From Odobenus rosmarus divergens (lineage: Eukaryota > Chordata > Mammalia > Carnivora > Odobenidae), in contig NW_004450464.1 of NCBI RefSeq assembly GCF_000321225.1, forward strand, positions 2,185,110-2,249,109: a DNA stretch of 64,000 bases, written 5' to 3'. The translations under genes and the position numbers were made by a program. The notes beneath the pieces were generated by a model. The model was not told the origin of the DNA, did not search any database, and saw only the letters and a list, made by a program, of their open reading frames with translations. This document shows positions 45,985 to 57,430 of the stretch, piece by piece (the first letter of the stretch is position 1; every line of letters starts with the position of its first letter).

Positions 45985-48769
45985 TACTGACTTGACAAAA
46001 CACATCTACAAAAACCCCACATTATACATAATTGTCAGAAACTAGAAACTTTCTTGCTCAGGTTGGGAACAAAACAAGAATGCCCTCTCTCACAGTTCCT
46101 ATTTAACATTGTACTGGGGGACCTAGCTAGTATAATAAGACAAGGGAAAGAAATATAATGTATTCAGAGTGGAAAGGAAGAAATGAAAACATTTTTATTT
46201 GTAGATGACATGGTTGGCTATGAAGAAAATTCCAAAGAAATGCGAAAAACAAACAAAAGTCCTGGAACAAATAAGTAAGTATGGAAAGGTCACAGGATGC
46301 AGTTAATATGTCAAAGCCACTTTTTTTCCTATATACCATCAATAAACATTTTGAACTTATTTTTTTAACAAAATAACATCGAAAAACTTGTCCATTAGCA
46401 ACAATAATAAAAAAAGGGAAAACAAGTATAAGTCTAACAAAATACATACAAGATTTATATGCAAAAACCAAAACCAAAACACTGATGAAAGAAGTTGGAA
46501 AATATCGAAACAAATGGAGAAATACCCCAAGTTCATGGTTTGGAAGACTCAGTGTTGTTCAGATATCAATTCTTAACCACTTGATCCATAGATTCAAAAT
46601 AACGCTAATGAAAATCTCAGTAAGCTACTATTATATCTATCAATAATTGATTCTAAAGTTTATGTGAAAAGACAAAAGACCTAGAGTAGTCAGTATAATA
46701 CCGAAAAAGAACAAAATTGGAAGATTAACCTATTGCAGGATTTAGTATAAAGCTACAAGAATACATGGCATTGATCAACAAACAGATGCCTGGATCAATG
46801 GAAGGAAACAGAAAGCCTAGAAATAGAACCACAATAATATAGTCCTCTGTGTCTGCCAAAGGTAAAAAATCAATTCAAAAGAAAAAGAATAGTCTTTCCA
46901 ATAAAGAGTGCTGAAATAATTAGATGTACACCTGCAAAAAGAATGAACCTAGAAACATACATTTCACAATAATTAACTCAAAATAGACCACATACCTAGA
47001 TTATAAAATGCAAACTGCAAAATATCTAGAGGAAAATATAGGCAAAAAATCTAGGTGAATGTGGGTTGGTAATGAATTTTTAGATGTAACACCAAAAGTA
47101 TAATCCATGAAATAAAAAACTGATGATATAGGCTATTAAAGATATCTGCTCTGCCAAAGACAGTTAAGATGTATAAAACACAAGTCACAGATTTGGAGAT
47201 AATATTTACAAAGCACAAATCTGATAAAAGACTTATATTGAAAATGCAAAAATCTTAAAACTCAACACTAAGAAAACAACCCATTACAATTAAAAAGTGA
47301 ACAAAATATCTGGATAGACACCTCCTCCAAGAGGATATACAGATGGCAAATAAGCACATAAAATGATGCTCAAATCATTTGTCATTAAGGAATCACAAAT
47401 TAAAACAACCGTGAGATATACAATTATTAGAACGACTAATATCCAAAAAACAATACCAATTGCTGGTGAGGATGTGTAGTAACAGAAATTCTAATTTACT
47501 GCTGGTGGGAATGTAAGATGACAGTCATTTTGGAGGACAGTTTGGCAGATTCTTATGAAGTTAAACATAATCTCTTCTGACCCTGCAATCATGCCTGTAG
47601 GTATTTACCAACTGATTTGAAAATTCACATCCACACAAAAATCTGCAGATGAATGTGTATAGCAGCTGTATTCAGAGTTGCCAAAAATTGGAATCAACAA
47701 GGATGCCCTTCATTAGGATAAGCAAACTGGTATTCCCATATAATGGAATACTATTTAGCATTAAAAAAAAGAGCTATCAAGGCATGTAAAGACACAGGTG
47801 AATCTAAAATACATGTTGGTAAGTAAAAGAAATCAGGCTGAAAAGACTATGTACTGTATTATTCCATTTATATGATATTCTGCAAAAGGCAAAATCACAG
47901 TAGGTAAGCAGATCAACAATTCCCAGGGGTTCACAGTGGGCCTAAGGAAGCACTGAATAAGTGAAGCACAAGTATTGTTAGGGTGGAGAAACTCTCCTGT
48001 GTGCCACTGTGATCATCATACAGAACACTATGCAGTTGTCAAAATCCTCTGAGCTTTCAAACATAAAAAAATGAACACAGTGTATGCAAATTTACAAAAA
48101 TTATTTTGAGATCAATGAAATCCCAGGATGGAATGCAGAATGTGACAAAATTATCTATGTTACAGCCTCACTGAAGGGAGCGTGAGGGAAAAGTGCTGAC
48201 CAAAGTAACTTTGAAATGAGTGTGAGCTGTGATATGAAGGGCAAAAAGAACCATCCATAGGCAGTGTAGACTGGTTGATTACATGTTTTCTTCCACAGGC
48301 ATAGGGGTTAACAGTTCTGAAACCACTATCCACATATACTCGGATTGAAGAATTTTAAAAAATGATTAACCTATAATAAGAGCCAGATCTCTCTGTTTGA
48401 GCAGGAGTTTATAGCTGAGCAAGGGGTAGAGGCTAGAATGAGCCATGTAGTAATGAATTAGAATTGGAACATCAGTATGAACTCAAGTTTAGCTTACTAA
48501 AGATGCTTACACGTACAGATATTTTAGACATGTGTTTATGCGCAGGTTAGTATATACACACATTTCTTTGATTTGGCCACTGAGAGGCAAAGAGAAATCA
48601 CACACCAGCAGCCATGAGCACGCTAGTGTTCATCTCTTGATTTTTAATATTATTCTCCAATGAAAGGAATAAAGATTCCAAGGAGAAATGCTTGATTCTA
48701 GGAATGGAGCAGAAAATATGCAAATGAGTTTAAAGCATCTTGTAGTGCCAGGAGGTAAGGAGGTGCTAA

Positions 48770-48801
<32 letters not shown>

Positions 48802-49620
48802 GGGGATATATCAAAGGGATAAGAGCTAACTGAAGGAGCTTTCAACAGCTGAAGCTGTAGCAGTTTGAGCAACAGAATAAATACAGTAGTACTAGGTTAC
48901 AACCCAAAATATAAAGTGTATATGAATTCATACTGATTCTTAAAATAATTGTATAAATAGGGGAACAGACAAATATGCTGTGCAGGAGAAGTCCATATAA
49001 TCTATGTAGATGCTCTGCCTTCTATGAGGTTGAACATGTATAACTCCCTATTCTTTAAGTATAAACTATGCATAGCGAACACTTTCCAAAGATTATGAAA
49101 GTTTGGGGGAAAAAAAAGTACCTCAGCCAGGTGATCAAGGTTAACATCAATAGTAATAAGTAATAATACATGCCCTCGCTATGCTATAAGAATGGCATTT
49201 TCTTCTGGAGTCTTCTTCCCAGAACCATGAGAAAAGTATCATGCAAATCCTAATTGAGGAACATTCTACAAAACATGTGTCAGAACTGTCAAGGTCATCA
49301 AAAACGTAAAGATCCACAAAACTCTCACAGCCAAGAACAGCCTAAGGAGACATGACATCTAAATGTAATATGATATTTGTGATGAGATCCTGGACAGGAA
49401 AAAAAATCATAAAGGAAAATATAATAGAATACAAATAGGAGCTTTAGTTAATAATAGTATTTTGATTTATTCATTAATTGTGACAAATATATCTTACCAT
49501 TGAAAGATGTTACAAATAGAAGAAGCAGGGTATGATATATGTGGAAAACTCTGTACTATCTTTACAATTTTTCTGTAAGTCTGAAACTATTCTAAAAGTA
49601 AACATTTATTAAAAGTAAAT
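45985..49620 (+). mobile_element. Long old L1M: end of ORF2 plus long 3'UTR, sense
   Basis: ORF2 text in order: CAGGTTGGGAACAAAACAAG near 46060, TGTACTGGGGGACCTAGCTA near 46110, TTGTAGATGACATGG near 46199 (the FADD-type catalytic motif region, here FVDDM), ACACCTGCAAAAAGAATGAA near 46928, CAGATGGCAAATAAGCACAT near 47340, and ATAATGGAATACTATTTAGC near 47740. The 3'UTR follows: CCAGGATGGAATGCAGAATG near 48123, CATTCTACAAAACATGTGTC near 49262, GGAGACATGACATCTAAATG near 49346, and CTCTGTACTATCTTTACAAT near 49549, with an AAAAGTAAA end. This is an L1MC to L1ME type element, 5'-truncated, about 3.6 kb, frame destroyed. A CA microsatellite sits in its 3'UTR. Confidence 0.88.
48771..48801. repeat. 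(CA)n microsatellite
   Basis: CA array of about 14 units with one CATA interruption, inside the L1M 3'UTR. The Cys-Val run in the antisense ORF at 48630-48872 is its translation. Confidence 0.95.
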
Positions 49621-49694
49621 TTTAAGTGTGGCTGATATTTAAAGTAGTATTAGGCAGCTGATGTCATAATTGAAATATTAAGAATAATAGAACA

Positions 49695-49975
49695 GTTTCA
49701 TGTTTGCTGATATGGAAAAATGCAAAAATACATTATGAACAAAAAGCAAGTGACAAAAACATTGTGACTCATTTTACGCACATATTTAAACACATACATG
49801 CACACAAATATTTGTCAGGTTAACCCCACTGAGGTACAGTGACTTTAGCAAAAGCAGTGGCATTTAGGGTTGTTGCAAATGGGGTGCACGGTGGCATAAA
49901 TTTCTTTGTGTATGTTTCTCTTATTTGAATATTTGATAATGAGCATGTATTTGTAGATATTTGTAAATTACTTAG
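49695..49975 (+). mobile_element. Old L1M end, sense
   Basis: GCTGATATGGAAAAATGCAA, AATACATTATGAACAAAAAG, CAAGTGACAAAAACATTGTG, and TGATAATGAGCATGTATTTG near 49935 match an old L1 end (GATATGGAAAAATGTCCATG, TATATTATTAAGTGAAAAAA, CAATGAACATGTATTAC). It is a different subfamily from the element that ends at 49620. Confidence 0.7.
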
Positions 49976-50334
49976 GATTTAAACCCCTTATATATACTTT
50001 AACATCTGTGTTCTACCAAGCCTACCTTGATCAATTATTCCCTTTCACTCCATAACATAAAGTAGTTTCTCCAATGTGTCCTCTGCTGAGCATGTAAACA
50101 AGAATAAGTTTTTCCTGCGTTAAAAGGAAAAATTGGGAAACAAAACAAGAAGTGTACGTTTTGTCTATCAGTTACTCCATATCGTCTTTTCTTTTGCTGC
50201 CAAAATTCCTGAAAGTGTTATCCAGCCTTGTTATTTTCTACTGTCCTCTCTCTTTTTCTCACTGTCGGTTCACTGTCTGCTGTTAACCTCTACTGGTTCT
50301 GATGTTATGAAACAGCCTCCCTGATGGAGATGTT

Positions 50335-50440
50335 GTGTCTGGGAGGCAAAGAGCTCTGGGCTCGGCAGTTGGAAATTTCCATATCCTACTTTACTTTCCT
50401 GAACTTGCTTTCCACAGCTCTAAAAGGACCATTAAGACTA
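50335..50440 (+). mobile_element. Possible MIR
   Basis: AGAGCTCTGGGCTCGGCAGT, TGGAAATTTCCATATCCTAC, TTTCCTGAACTTGCTTTCCA, CAGCTCTAAAAGG loosely follow the MIR head and core. The call is weak. Confidence 0.4.
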
Positions 50441-50554
50441 TATCCATCTTGGTCTGTCTGGTAAATAATATATTTCAATAACTACTGGTCAGGAGATCTA
50501 GAAACAAGACCCAGAATCTGGGTTCTTTTCTTCACTACTACTGCTCTCGAGCAA

Positions 50555-50765
50555 GCCCTCGTCATTTTTCTCCTGGATTATCACCCTCGCCTACTAGTGC
50601 ACTGGACCAACAAACCTCCCTAACAGGTCTCACTGCTTCTGCCCTCACACCCCTTCAAATCTCTCTCGACACAAAATCCAGAGAGGAGCCATAAAAATCT
50701 AAATAAGAGCATGTCCCTCTTCTCATAACCTTGCAGAGCTTACCATCGGACAAGAATGTGAGTTT
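50555..50765 (+). mobile_element. L2 body fragment
   Basis: CTCGTCATTTTTCTCCTGGA, CTCCCTAACAGGTCTCACTG, CTTCTGCCCTCACACCCCTT, GAGGAGCCATAAAAATCTAA, AGAGCATGTCCCTCTTCTCA, CCTTGCAGAGCTTACCATCG correspond in order to the L2 series CTGGACTACTGCAACAGCC, CTGGTCTCCCTGCTTC, CAGCCAGAGTGATC, TCATGTCACTCCTCTGC, CAATGGCTTCCCATCG. Confidence 0.75.
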
Positions 50766-50832
50766 AATGTGGTGTGAGTGTGTGTCTGTGTATCATCACA
50801 GTGGGATGAGGAAGTATGTCAGGTGAAGAAGA

Positions 50833-51028
50833 GGCACCTGGGTGGCTCAGTTGGTGAAGCACCGACTCTTGATTTCGGCTCAGGTCATGATCTCAGGACC
50901 TGAGATGGAGCCCCGTGTTAGGCTCTGCGCTGGTTGTGGAGCCTGCTTAAGATTCTTGCTCTCCCTTTGCCCCTCCCCACATCCTCCTGCCTGTCTCCCC
51001 ACCCCAACTCTCTCAAAGCCAATAAAGG
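50833..51028 (+). mobile_element. SINEC, older copy
   Basis: Head GGCACCTGGGTGGCTCAGTT, GGTGAAGCACCGACTCTTGA, TTTCGGCTCAGGTCATGATC, a GAGATGGAGCCCCG B-box region, GTGGAGCCTGCTTAAGATTC and a CT-rich body ending in a decayed tail (GCCAATAAAGG). No target-site duplication found. The GACTCTTGATTTCGGCTCAG text marks a different, older subfamily from the AAGCGGCTGCCTTCGGCTCAG-type copies. Confidence 0.94.
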
Positions 51029-51910
51029 GTGTGCTATTAAGCAGATTACTGCTGTGGGCAACTGGGGCTAATCCCAGTGGTGAATGCTGAGAGACAGTGT
51101 GAACAATGCCTCAAAGTACTTTCACCCAGATTTAAGGAGCTGAGGATTTTGTCAGCAATATCCTATCAGTTATTGGTTCAGGACTGCAGGAAAATGTGGT
51201 GAAAGGAACATATAACCTTCCAGCATGCCTCACCTGCTCCGCTCTTGAGCGCAGCAGACTAGCAGCTAAGGAAAGCACTCAGGTAAGGTGTAGAAAGGAA
51301 CCATACACAGGAATGGTGTAGGTGCTGAGGGGCAACAGGATATGGAGAGGTGTCTTACAGCATCTGCTAAAGTTATTTTCTCAATTATTTTATGAATTTT
51401 ATTTCCTTCCTAACTCCCCCGATTATTCAGAAAGCTTCAGGGAATAGATGGCACACTCAAAGGGGTCAAATGGAAAGAGTTTAACAGGAAGACTATTTAC
51501 AAGTTTATGGGCAAATTTTTAAAAACCCCACAAGTTAGGAGAATGCTAGGTGGACTAATCTTATTTCCATTGTCTGAAGGAGCCAGGGTGGGAGTAGGTA
51601 CTTGAAATTACAAGATCTGTAGCTTACTGCGTAAGTAGAGAGAGAAAAGTCACTGCCAAGCCATACCCCAGTGGGGAAGGACCCTGAGAAATAATACCCA
51701 GATGTTCTCTACTCCCCCACCCCTGAATTTCTGCCTTTGCTTTTCATTAGTCAAACCAAGAAGCCAGAAAACAAGGGAGTCAAGCAACACTTGATGTCAG
51801 TGGCTAGAGCTCAAAGCACAGCAAGGTAATGAGAAGTGGATCCAGAGAAGTTACTGGAGACATAGTACCAGAATACCTGAGTACTACGTAAGCTCCATGA
51901 AAGTGTGAAT
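51029..51910. other. Unassigned noncoding stretch
   Basis: No gene or named repeat recognised. A consensus-like splice donor (CAG|GTAAGG) occurs at 51280-51287 without a convincing partner acceptor. Confidence 0.45.
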
Positions 51911-51914
51911 CTTT

Positions 51915-52080
51915 TCCAGTTTTATTGAGAAATAATTGACATATGAAATTGTATGAGTTTAAGGTATACAACATGTTAATTTTATATATGTATATATTGC
52001 AGGACAATTACCATCATAGCCTTAGCAAGCACCTCCATCACATCCCATAATTATTCTTTCTTTTTCCTTAACTTTTCAGA
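51915..52080 (-). mobile_element. L1M 3'UTR fragment, antisense
   Basis: CCAGTTTTATTGAGAAATAA, TTGACATATGAAATTGTATG, TTTAAGGTATACAACATGTT, ATTGCAGGACAATTACCATC, CACCTCCATCACATCCCATA form the well-known complement of an old mammalian L1 3'UTR. Confidence 0.85.
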
Positions 52081-53542
52081 TGATGTAGAAAGCCTACAAG
52101 AAGCAGGTCAATAATAAACATAATGACATAAGATGGAAGTTCAATTATTTATTTTGAGATAGATTAAAACAAAAAACATACGATAAATGTATTTAAATGC
52201 AAAGGAAAACACGTTTATTTCATGGAAGTACTAAATAAGTAGTAGAATTATTGTTCTAGAAATGTAACTATGCTCCCTTAGTGCTCTGACCCCCTAGCCT
52301 CCATTCTGAAGTCTCTTCATTCCATGTGTGCGCTCTAACTCTGGATCTGGGCTAAGCTTTACCCCATGTCCAGGTCCCAGGGCATGAGAATACGATACAC
52401 AGCATATGATAAAGGGGAAAATACCAACAGCTAGAAGCGAATTAGAGAAGCCACTAGGAGTACTGAGTAGAAGTAAAACTCCTCACTTTCCATAGGTTTT
52501 CTTTTTTTGAAATTCAAAAAAGTGAAGGAAAGCATGAATGGACTCTCTGAAGCCATGGGGCTATTTCAAAGGCCATCATTTTCTGTAGTATCAGCATTGG
52601 TTATTTCAATATAATCATACATTCTGTTATTTGAATACTTCAAATTTTCCAAGATAAATCTGTGGAAAACAAAATGGATTCTTCACTCTTCGATTTTTTA
52701 TCTCTAATTTCATATTCTTTCAACTCCTCAAACTGTTGCTAGAATCTCAATGCACAGCCTGTTTGCTAGAAAACTAATAAAGTCTGGATCATCTGAATTG
52801 CTTCCCCTATCTTTCTGGTTTTTTGCACACCAGTATGAATCATCTTTCTATTTAAAAAACATGCCCATTAATAGAATATTTTTTCTTAAAAAATGCAAAA
52901 CAACCTACTCTAATGTGTAATATCACAAAACTTTGCTCTTACAGTTAGCTCTTTGCATTTCTCCATCCTGACATGTTTATCTTGCATGCATCCTTCACCA
53001 GACTGTCATGGTCTTTCTTGTCTGCATAGGCATTAGTCACTAGATGGGGACCTTCTTGGGAGAAAGTAAATACATTATTCATATCAGCTAGCTTCCAGCA
53101 TCCCACAAGAGGTAAGCATTCTATATGTTGTGTGAAATTGACAGGGTCTCAGAAATCATTCAATTATGCACTCATTTGGCACTATTTGAAATTTATCAAA
53201 ATTACCAAGTGAAGGATACAATAAAATGTACAAATGTACAATCTTATATGGCGTGTTGGTGAGTATATGTGCTTAAAATTTAGTTTTTAATTGGGGGGCT
53301 GGATTTTAGAAAGATAATATCATGCTGATGGCATATTCAAGTCACATGTTTTAAGTTCTAGACAGCATCAGCTTTGAACTCACATCAGCCAAGCTCAGGC
53401 TTTGCCCTTAAATGAGTTCAGATCAGGTCAAGTTTTGGTGCCAAATAAAATAAGATTATTTTTAAAAATCTGGTTTTAAGAGTTGGTGTTTTTTTAACTT
53501 CATAATTGTCAGTTGTGGAGCATATTGTGAGACAGTGGGGGT
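52081..53542. other. Unassigned noncoding stretch
   Basis: No gene recognised. A weak L2-like segment (GTCACTAGATGGGGACCTTC to GCTTCCAGCATCC) lies near 53035-53102. Confidence 0.4.
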
Positions 53543-53777
53543 TAGGACTTTTTTTTTTTAAGATTTTATCATTTATTTATTCAGAAAGGGAGAAAGCGTG
53601 TTATGAGCAGAGGAAGGGACAGAGAGAGAGCAAGAAAGAAGATCTCAAGCAGATTCCGCACTGAGCACAACGCCCAACATGAGGCTCAACCCCAAGACCC
53701 TGAGTTCATGACCTGAGCCGAAATCAAGAGTTTGTTGCTTAACTGACTGAGCCACCCAGGCACCCCTAGGACTTTTT
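53543..53777 (-). mobile_element. SINEC, antisense, with 11-bp target-site duplication
   Basis: T-rich tail with AAGATTTTATCATTTATTTA, GAGA-rich body, GATTCCGCACTGAGCACAAC, CTCAACCCCAAGACCCTGAG, and the head complement AACTGACTGAGCCACCCAGG. TAGGACTTTTT flanks it at 53543-53553 and 53767-53777. The body is an older type with decayed CpGs. Confidence 0.95.
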
Positions 53778-54194
53778 AAAAGGACCTTAAAATCTTACCT
53801 GAGAAGTAAAACAAATCTTTAACAGGAAGCAGGAGATGTTTCACTTTGAGCCAGGGTCACAAATTAAGGAAAGGAAGGAGAAGCAATAGAATCAATATCT
53901 ATTGTGGAAGCTATGACCAGGTTTCAGTAAATAATGAGAGAGGGAAGGGACAGGCATTGCAAGGAAGAAAAAACATAAAGAAATAGAGAAGTGAGAAAAA
54001 TACTTCAGGAAAGGCAAAAAGGCCCAGAGGATCAGGGTGTAGACCTTAGGAAGGGGTCAAGAGGTAGTAAATATATCATGGTTAAATTATATAGGGGACT
54101 TATATTTTGTTCTCTCTTTTTTTTTCTTTTAGCTTTCTATCACCTCTTCTAAGATCACTATCCACTATCAGTTATGCCAGCACTATTGATGATT
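53778..54194. other. Unassigned noncoding stretch
   Basis: Purine-rich AGGAAG/GAAAAA text around 53870-54000 and a T run near 54118-54125. No gene or named repeat recognised. Confidence 0.4.
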
Positions 54195-54559
54195 CCCAAA
54201 TTGCTAACTTTATTTTTTAATTTTATTAAGTTTTAATTTTAATTCCAATAGAGTTAACATACAGTGTTATATTAGTTTCAGGTGGACATTATAGTGATTC
54301 AACACTTCCATACTTTTCTCTGTGCTCATCATGATAAGCGTCCTCTTTAATCTCCATCACCTATTTAACCCCTCCATCCACCAACCTCTCCCATGGTAAC
54401 CATCAGTTTGTTGGCTATAGTTAACAATCTGTTTCTTGGTTTGTGTCTTTTATTTTCCTTTTGCTCTTTTGTGTCTTAAGTTCTGCATGAGTGAAATCAT
54501 ATGGTATTTGTCTTTCTCTTACTTATTTTGCTTAGCATTATACTCTCTAGACCTATCCA

Positions 54560-56345
54560 TGTTGTTGTAAATGGCAAGATTTAATTTTTTATGGCTGAAT
54601 AATATTCTGTTGTATATATTTACCACATCTTCTTTATCCATTCATCTATAGATGCACATTTGCCCTATTTTCATAATTTGAGTATTGTAAATAATGCTGC
54701 TATAAACATAGGAGGATATATATCCTTTTGAATTGGTGTTTTTGTATCTTGGTGGTAAATACCCAGTAGTGCAATTACTGTATCATAGGGTAGTTCCATT
54801 TTTAATTTTTTGAGGAAACTCCGTACTGTTTTTCACACTGGCTGAAACACTTTACGTTCCCACCAACAGTGCATGAGGGTTCCTTTTCCTTCACATCCTT
54901 ATCAACACTTATTTTTTTCTTGTTTTTGATTTTAGCAATTCTGACAGGTGTGAGGTGATATATCATTGTAGATTTGATTTGCACTTCCCTGCTGATGAGT
55001 GAGGTTGGGCATTTTTTCATGTGTCTCTTGGCCATCTGGATGTCTTCTTTTACTATTTCCTTGAGGATTTTTTTCATCTATGTTCATATATATTGGCCTA
55101 TACTTCTCTTATTTCGTGGAGTCTTTATCTAGTTTTGGTATCAGGGTAATACTGGCCATATAGAAGGAATTTGGAAGTTTTCCTTCCTCTTCTATTTTTT
55201 GGAATAGCTTAAGAAGTACAGCATTTGCTGCATTCCAAAAATTGGGACCATTGTATTTCCATCTTCCTTTGTTTCAATGTAATTTTTTATTTCTTTGATT
55301 TCTTGGTTGACCCATTCATTCTTTAGTAGCATGATTTTTAGCCTCCATGTATTTGTGTTCTTTCCAGATTTTTTCTTGTGGTTGATTTCTACTTTCACAG
55401 TATGGTCATAAAAGATGCACACTATGACTTCAATCTTTTTGAATTTGTTGAGACTTGTTTTGTGGCCTCATGTGATCTGTTCTGGAGAGTGTTCTGTATA
55501 CACTTGAAAATAATGTGTACTCTGCTATTTTTGGATAGAATGTTTTGAATATATCTGCTAGATCTATATGGTTCAGTGTGTCATTCAAAGCCACTGTTTC
55601 CTTATTGATCTTCTGTTTGGATGATATGTCCCTTGATGTAAGTGGGGCATTAAAATCCCCTACTCTTATTGCATTACTACCGGTTACTTCCCATATGCTT
55701 GTTATTAACTATTTTTATTTATTTGGGTGTCCCCATGTTGGGTACATAAATATTTACAATTGTTATATCTTCTTTTTGGATTGCCCCCTTTATTATATAG
55801 TGTCCATATTTGTCACTTGTTACACTCTTTGTTTTAAAGTCTATTTTGTCCGGACACCTGAGTGGCTCAGTCGGTTAAATGGCTGCCTTCGGCTCAGGTC
55901 ATGATCCCAAGGTCCTAGGATCGAGTCCCACATCAGGCTCCTTTCTCAGCAGGGAGCCTGCTTCTCTCTCTCTCTCTCTCTCTCCCTCTGCTTGTGCTCT
56001 CTCTGTCAAATAAATAAAATCTTTAAAAAAAATAAAAAAAATAAAGTCTATTTTGTCTGTTATCAGTATTGCTACCCCAGCTTTCTTTTGGCATCAGTTT
56101 GCATGATAAATATTTTGCCATCCCCTCACTTTCAACCTGCAGGTGTCTTTAGGTCTGAAATGAGCCCCTTGCAGGCAGCATATACATGGGTCTTGTTTTT
56201 TTCTTCTTCTTGTTGTTGTTTTTTAATCCACTCTGTCACCCTATGTCTTTTGGTTGGAGCATTTAGTCCATTTACATTCAAAGCAATTAATGATAAGTAT
56301 GTGCTGCCATTTTTTTTTTTTACTTGTTTTGTGGTTGTTTTTGTG
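54560..56345 (-). pseudogene. L1 ORF2 remnant (endonuclease start, partial RT, C-terminal part)
   Basis: ORF2 normally encodes the endonuclease and reverse transcriptase used for target-primed insertion. The N-terminus is readable at 56132-56362 (minus) with SLIALNVNGLNAPTKRHRV, including the NVNG active-site Asn of the endonuclease. The C-terminal portion is readable at 54802-55077 with [12 protein letters not shown] and [11 protein letters not shown]. Between them, much of the RT and thumb region is deleted (junctions near 55055 and 55215), and a SINE interrupts at 55851-56042. Stops and frame changes are numerous, so it is dead. Confidence 0.85.
55836..56057 (+). mobile_element. SINEC nested in L1 ORF2, with 15-bp target-site duplication
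   Basis: Head CGGACACCTGAGTGGCTCAG, TCGGTTAAATGGCTGCC, TAGGATCGAGTCCCACATC, AGGGAGCCTGCTTCTCTCTC, (CT)n, and the tail CAAATAAATAAAATCTTTAA with an A run. AAAGTCTATTTTGTC flanks it at 55836-55850 and 56043-56057, and the L1 text resumes exactly. The SINE is inserted opposite to the L1 orientation and post-dates it. Confidence 0.97.
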
Positions 56346-56699
56346 GTTTTTATCTGATCCATTTCCTGCTATTTTTCATGGTTTGTTGGCCTTCTTCAGT
56401 GATACACTTGGATTTCTTTCTGTTTATTTTTTGTCTATTAGTGATTTTTGATTTGTGGTTAACATCAGGTTTGTAAATAACATCTTTACATACAACAGTC
56501 GATATTAAGTTGATGGTCACTTGAATCTGAAACAATTCTTACTCCTCTCCCCCTGCCCATGTTTTAGGTATATGGTATTATATATTAATCCTTTTTTTTA
56601 TTCATCTTTGATTTTTGCAGAAATACTTATTTTTACTGCTTTCATGTTTTTTTAATTTTCATACTTTCACTTATGGTCTTTCTTTACGCTTGAAAAGTC

Positions 56700-57430
56700 T
56701 CCTTTAATATTTCTTGTAGGCTGATTTAGTAGTCATGAACTCTAACTTTTGTTTACCTGAGAAACTCTTTATCTTCCCTTCTATTCTGAATGATAGCTTT
56801 GCTGGATAGAGTATTCTTGGCTGCAGATTTTTCCCTTTCAGCACTTTGAATTTATCATACCACTCCCCTCTGTCCTACAAATTTCTGCTGAAAAGTTCAC
56901 TGATAGCCTTTGGGGTTTCCCTTGCTTAGAACTGTCTTATTTTGCTTCTTTTAAATTCTTTTCTTTGTCACTACATTTTGCCATTTTAATTATTATGTGT
57001 TTTGGTGTGGACTTGCTTGGGTTGATTTGTGTAGGGGACCTGTGTGCCTCCTGAATCTGGATATCTGTTTCCTTCCCCCAGATTAGGGAAGTTTTCAGCT
57101 ATTATTTCTCCAAATATATTTTCTGTCCCCTTTTCTGTATCTTCTTCTTCTGGGATCTCTATAATACCGATGTTATTATGCTTGATGGAGTCACTGAGTT
57201 GTCTAAAAGTATTCTCAATTTGCATAGTTATTTTTCTCTGATTTGCTCAGCTTGATTACTTCCCATTACTCTGTCTTCCAGGTCATTAATTCATTCCTCT
57301 CCTTCCTCTAGCCTGCAATTTATTCCAGTAAGTGTATTTTAATTTCATTTTTTTGTGCTTTTCATCTTAGTTTATCTCTTTGTTAAGGGTCTCACTGATG
57401 TCCTCCACTCTTTTCTCAAGTCCAGTGAGT
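56700..57430 (-). pseudogene. L1 ORF1 remnant
   Basis: ORF1 encodes the RNA-binding L1 chaperone. The minus-strand frame at 56986-57225 carries NIFGEIIAENFPNLG, the conserved start of the RRM region, preceded by an acidic EIPEEEDTEKGTE linker. Downstream (56690-56985 on +) the complement of the C-terminal domain is recognisable in other frames (PKRLS-type and LSFRIEG-type text), so frameshifts separate the domains. Toward 57430 the sequence corresponds to the coiled-coil N-terminal part. The protein start is not preserved clearly. Confidence 0.8.

Noticed and set aside
46127..46513. 128-codon minus-strand ORF with hydrophobic character
   Set aside because: It is the antisense of L1M ORF2. 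Antisense L1 routinely yields hydrophobic Phe/Leu-rich frames.
51240..51287. Possible exon ending in CAG|GTAAGG
   Set aside because: No convincing upstream acceptor and no open frame with a recognisable motif. A single good donor is expected by chance in 64 kb.
55992..56357. 121-codon plus-strand hydrophobic ORF resembling a membrane protein
   Set aside because: Antisense of the L1 ORF2 endonuclease region plus SINE tail.
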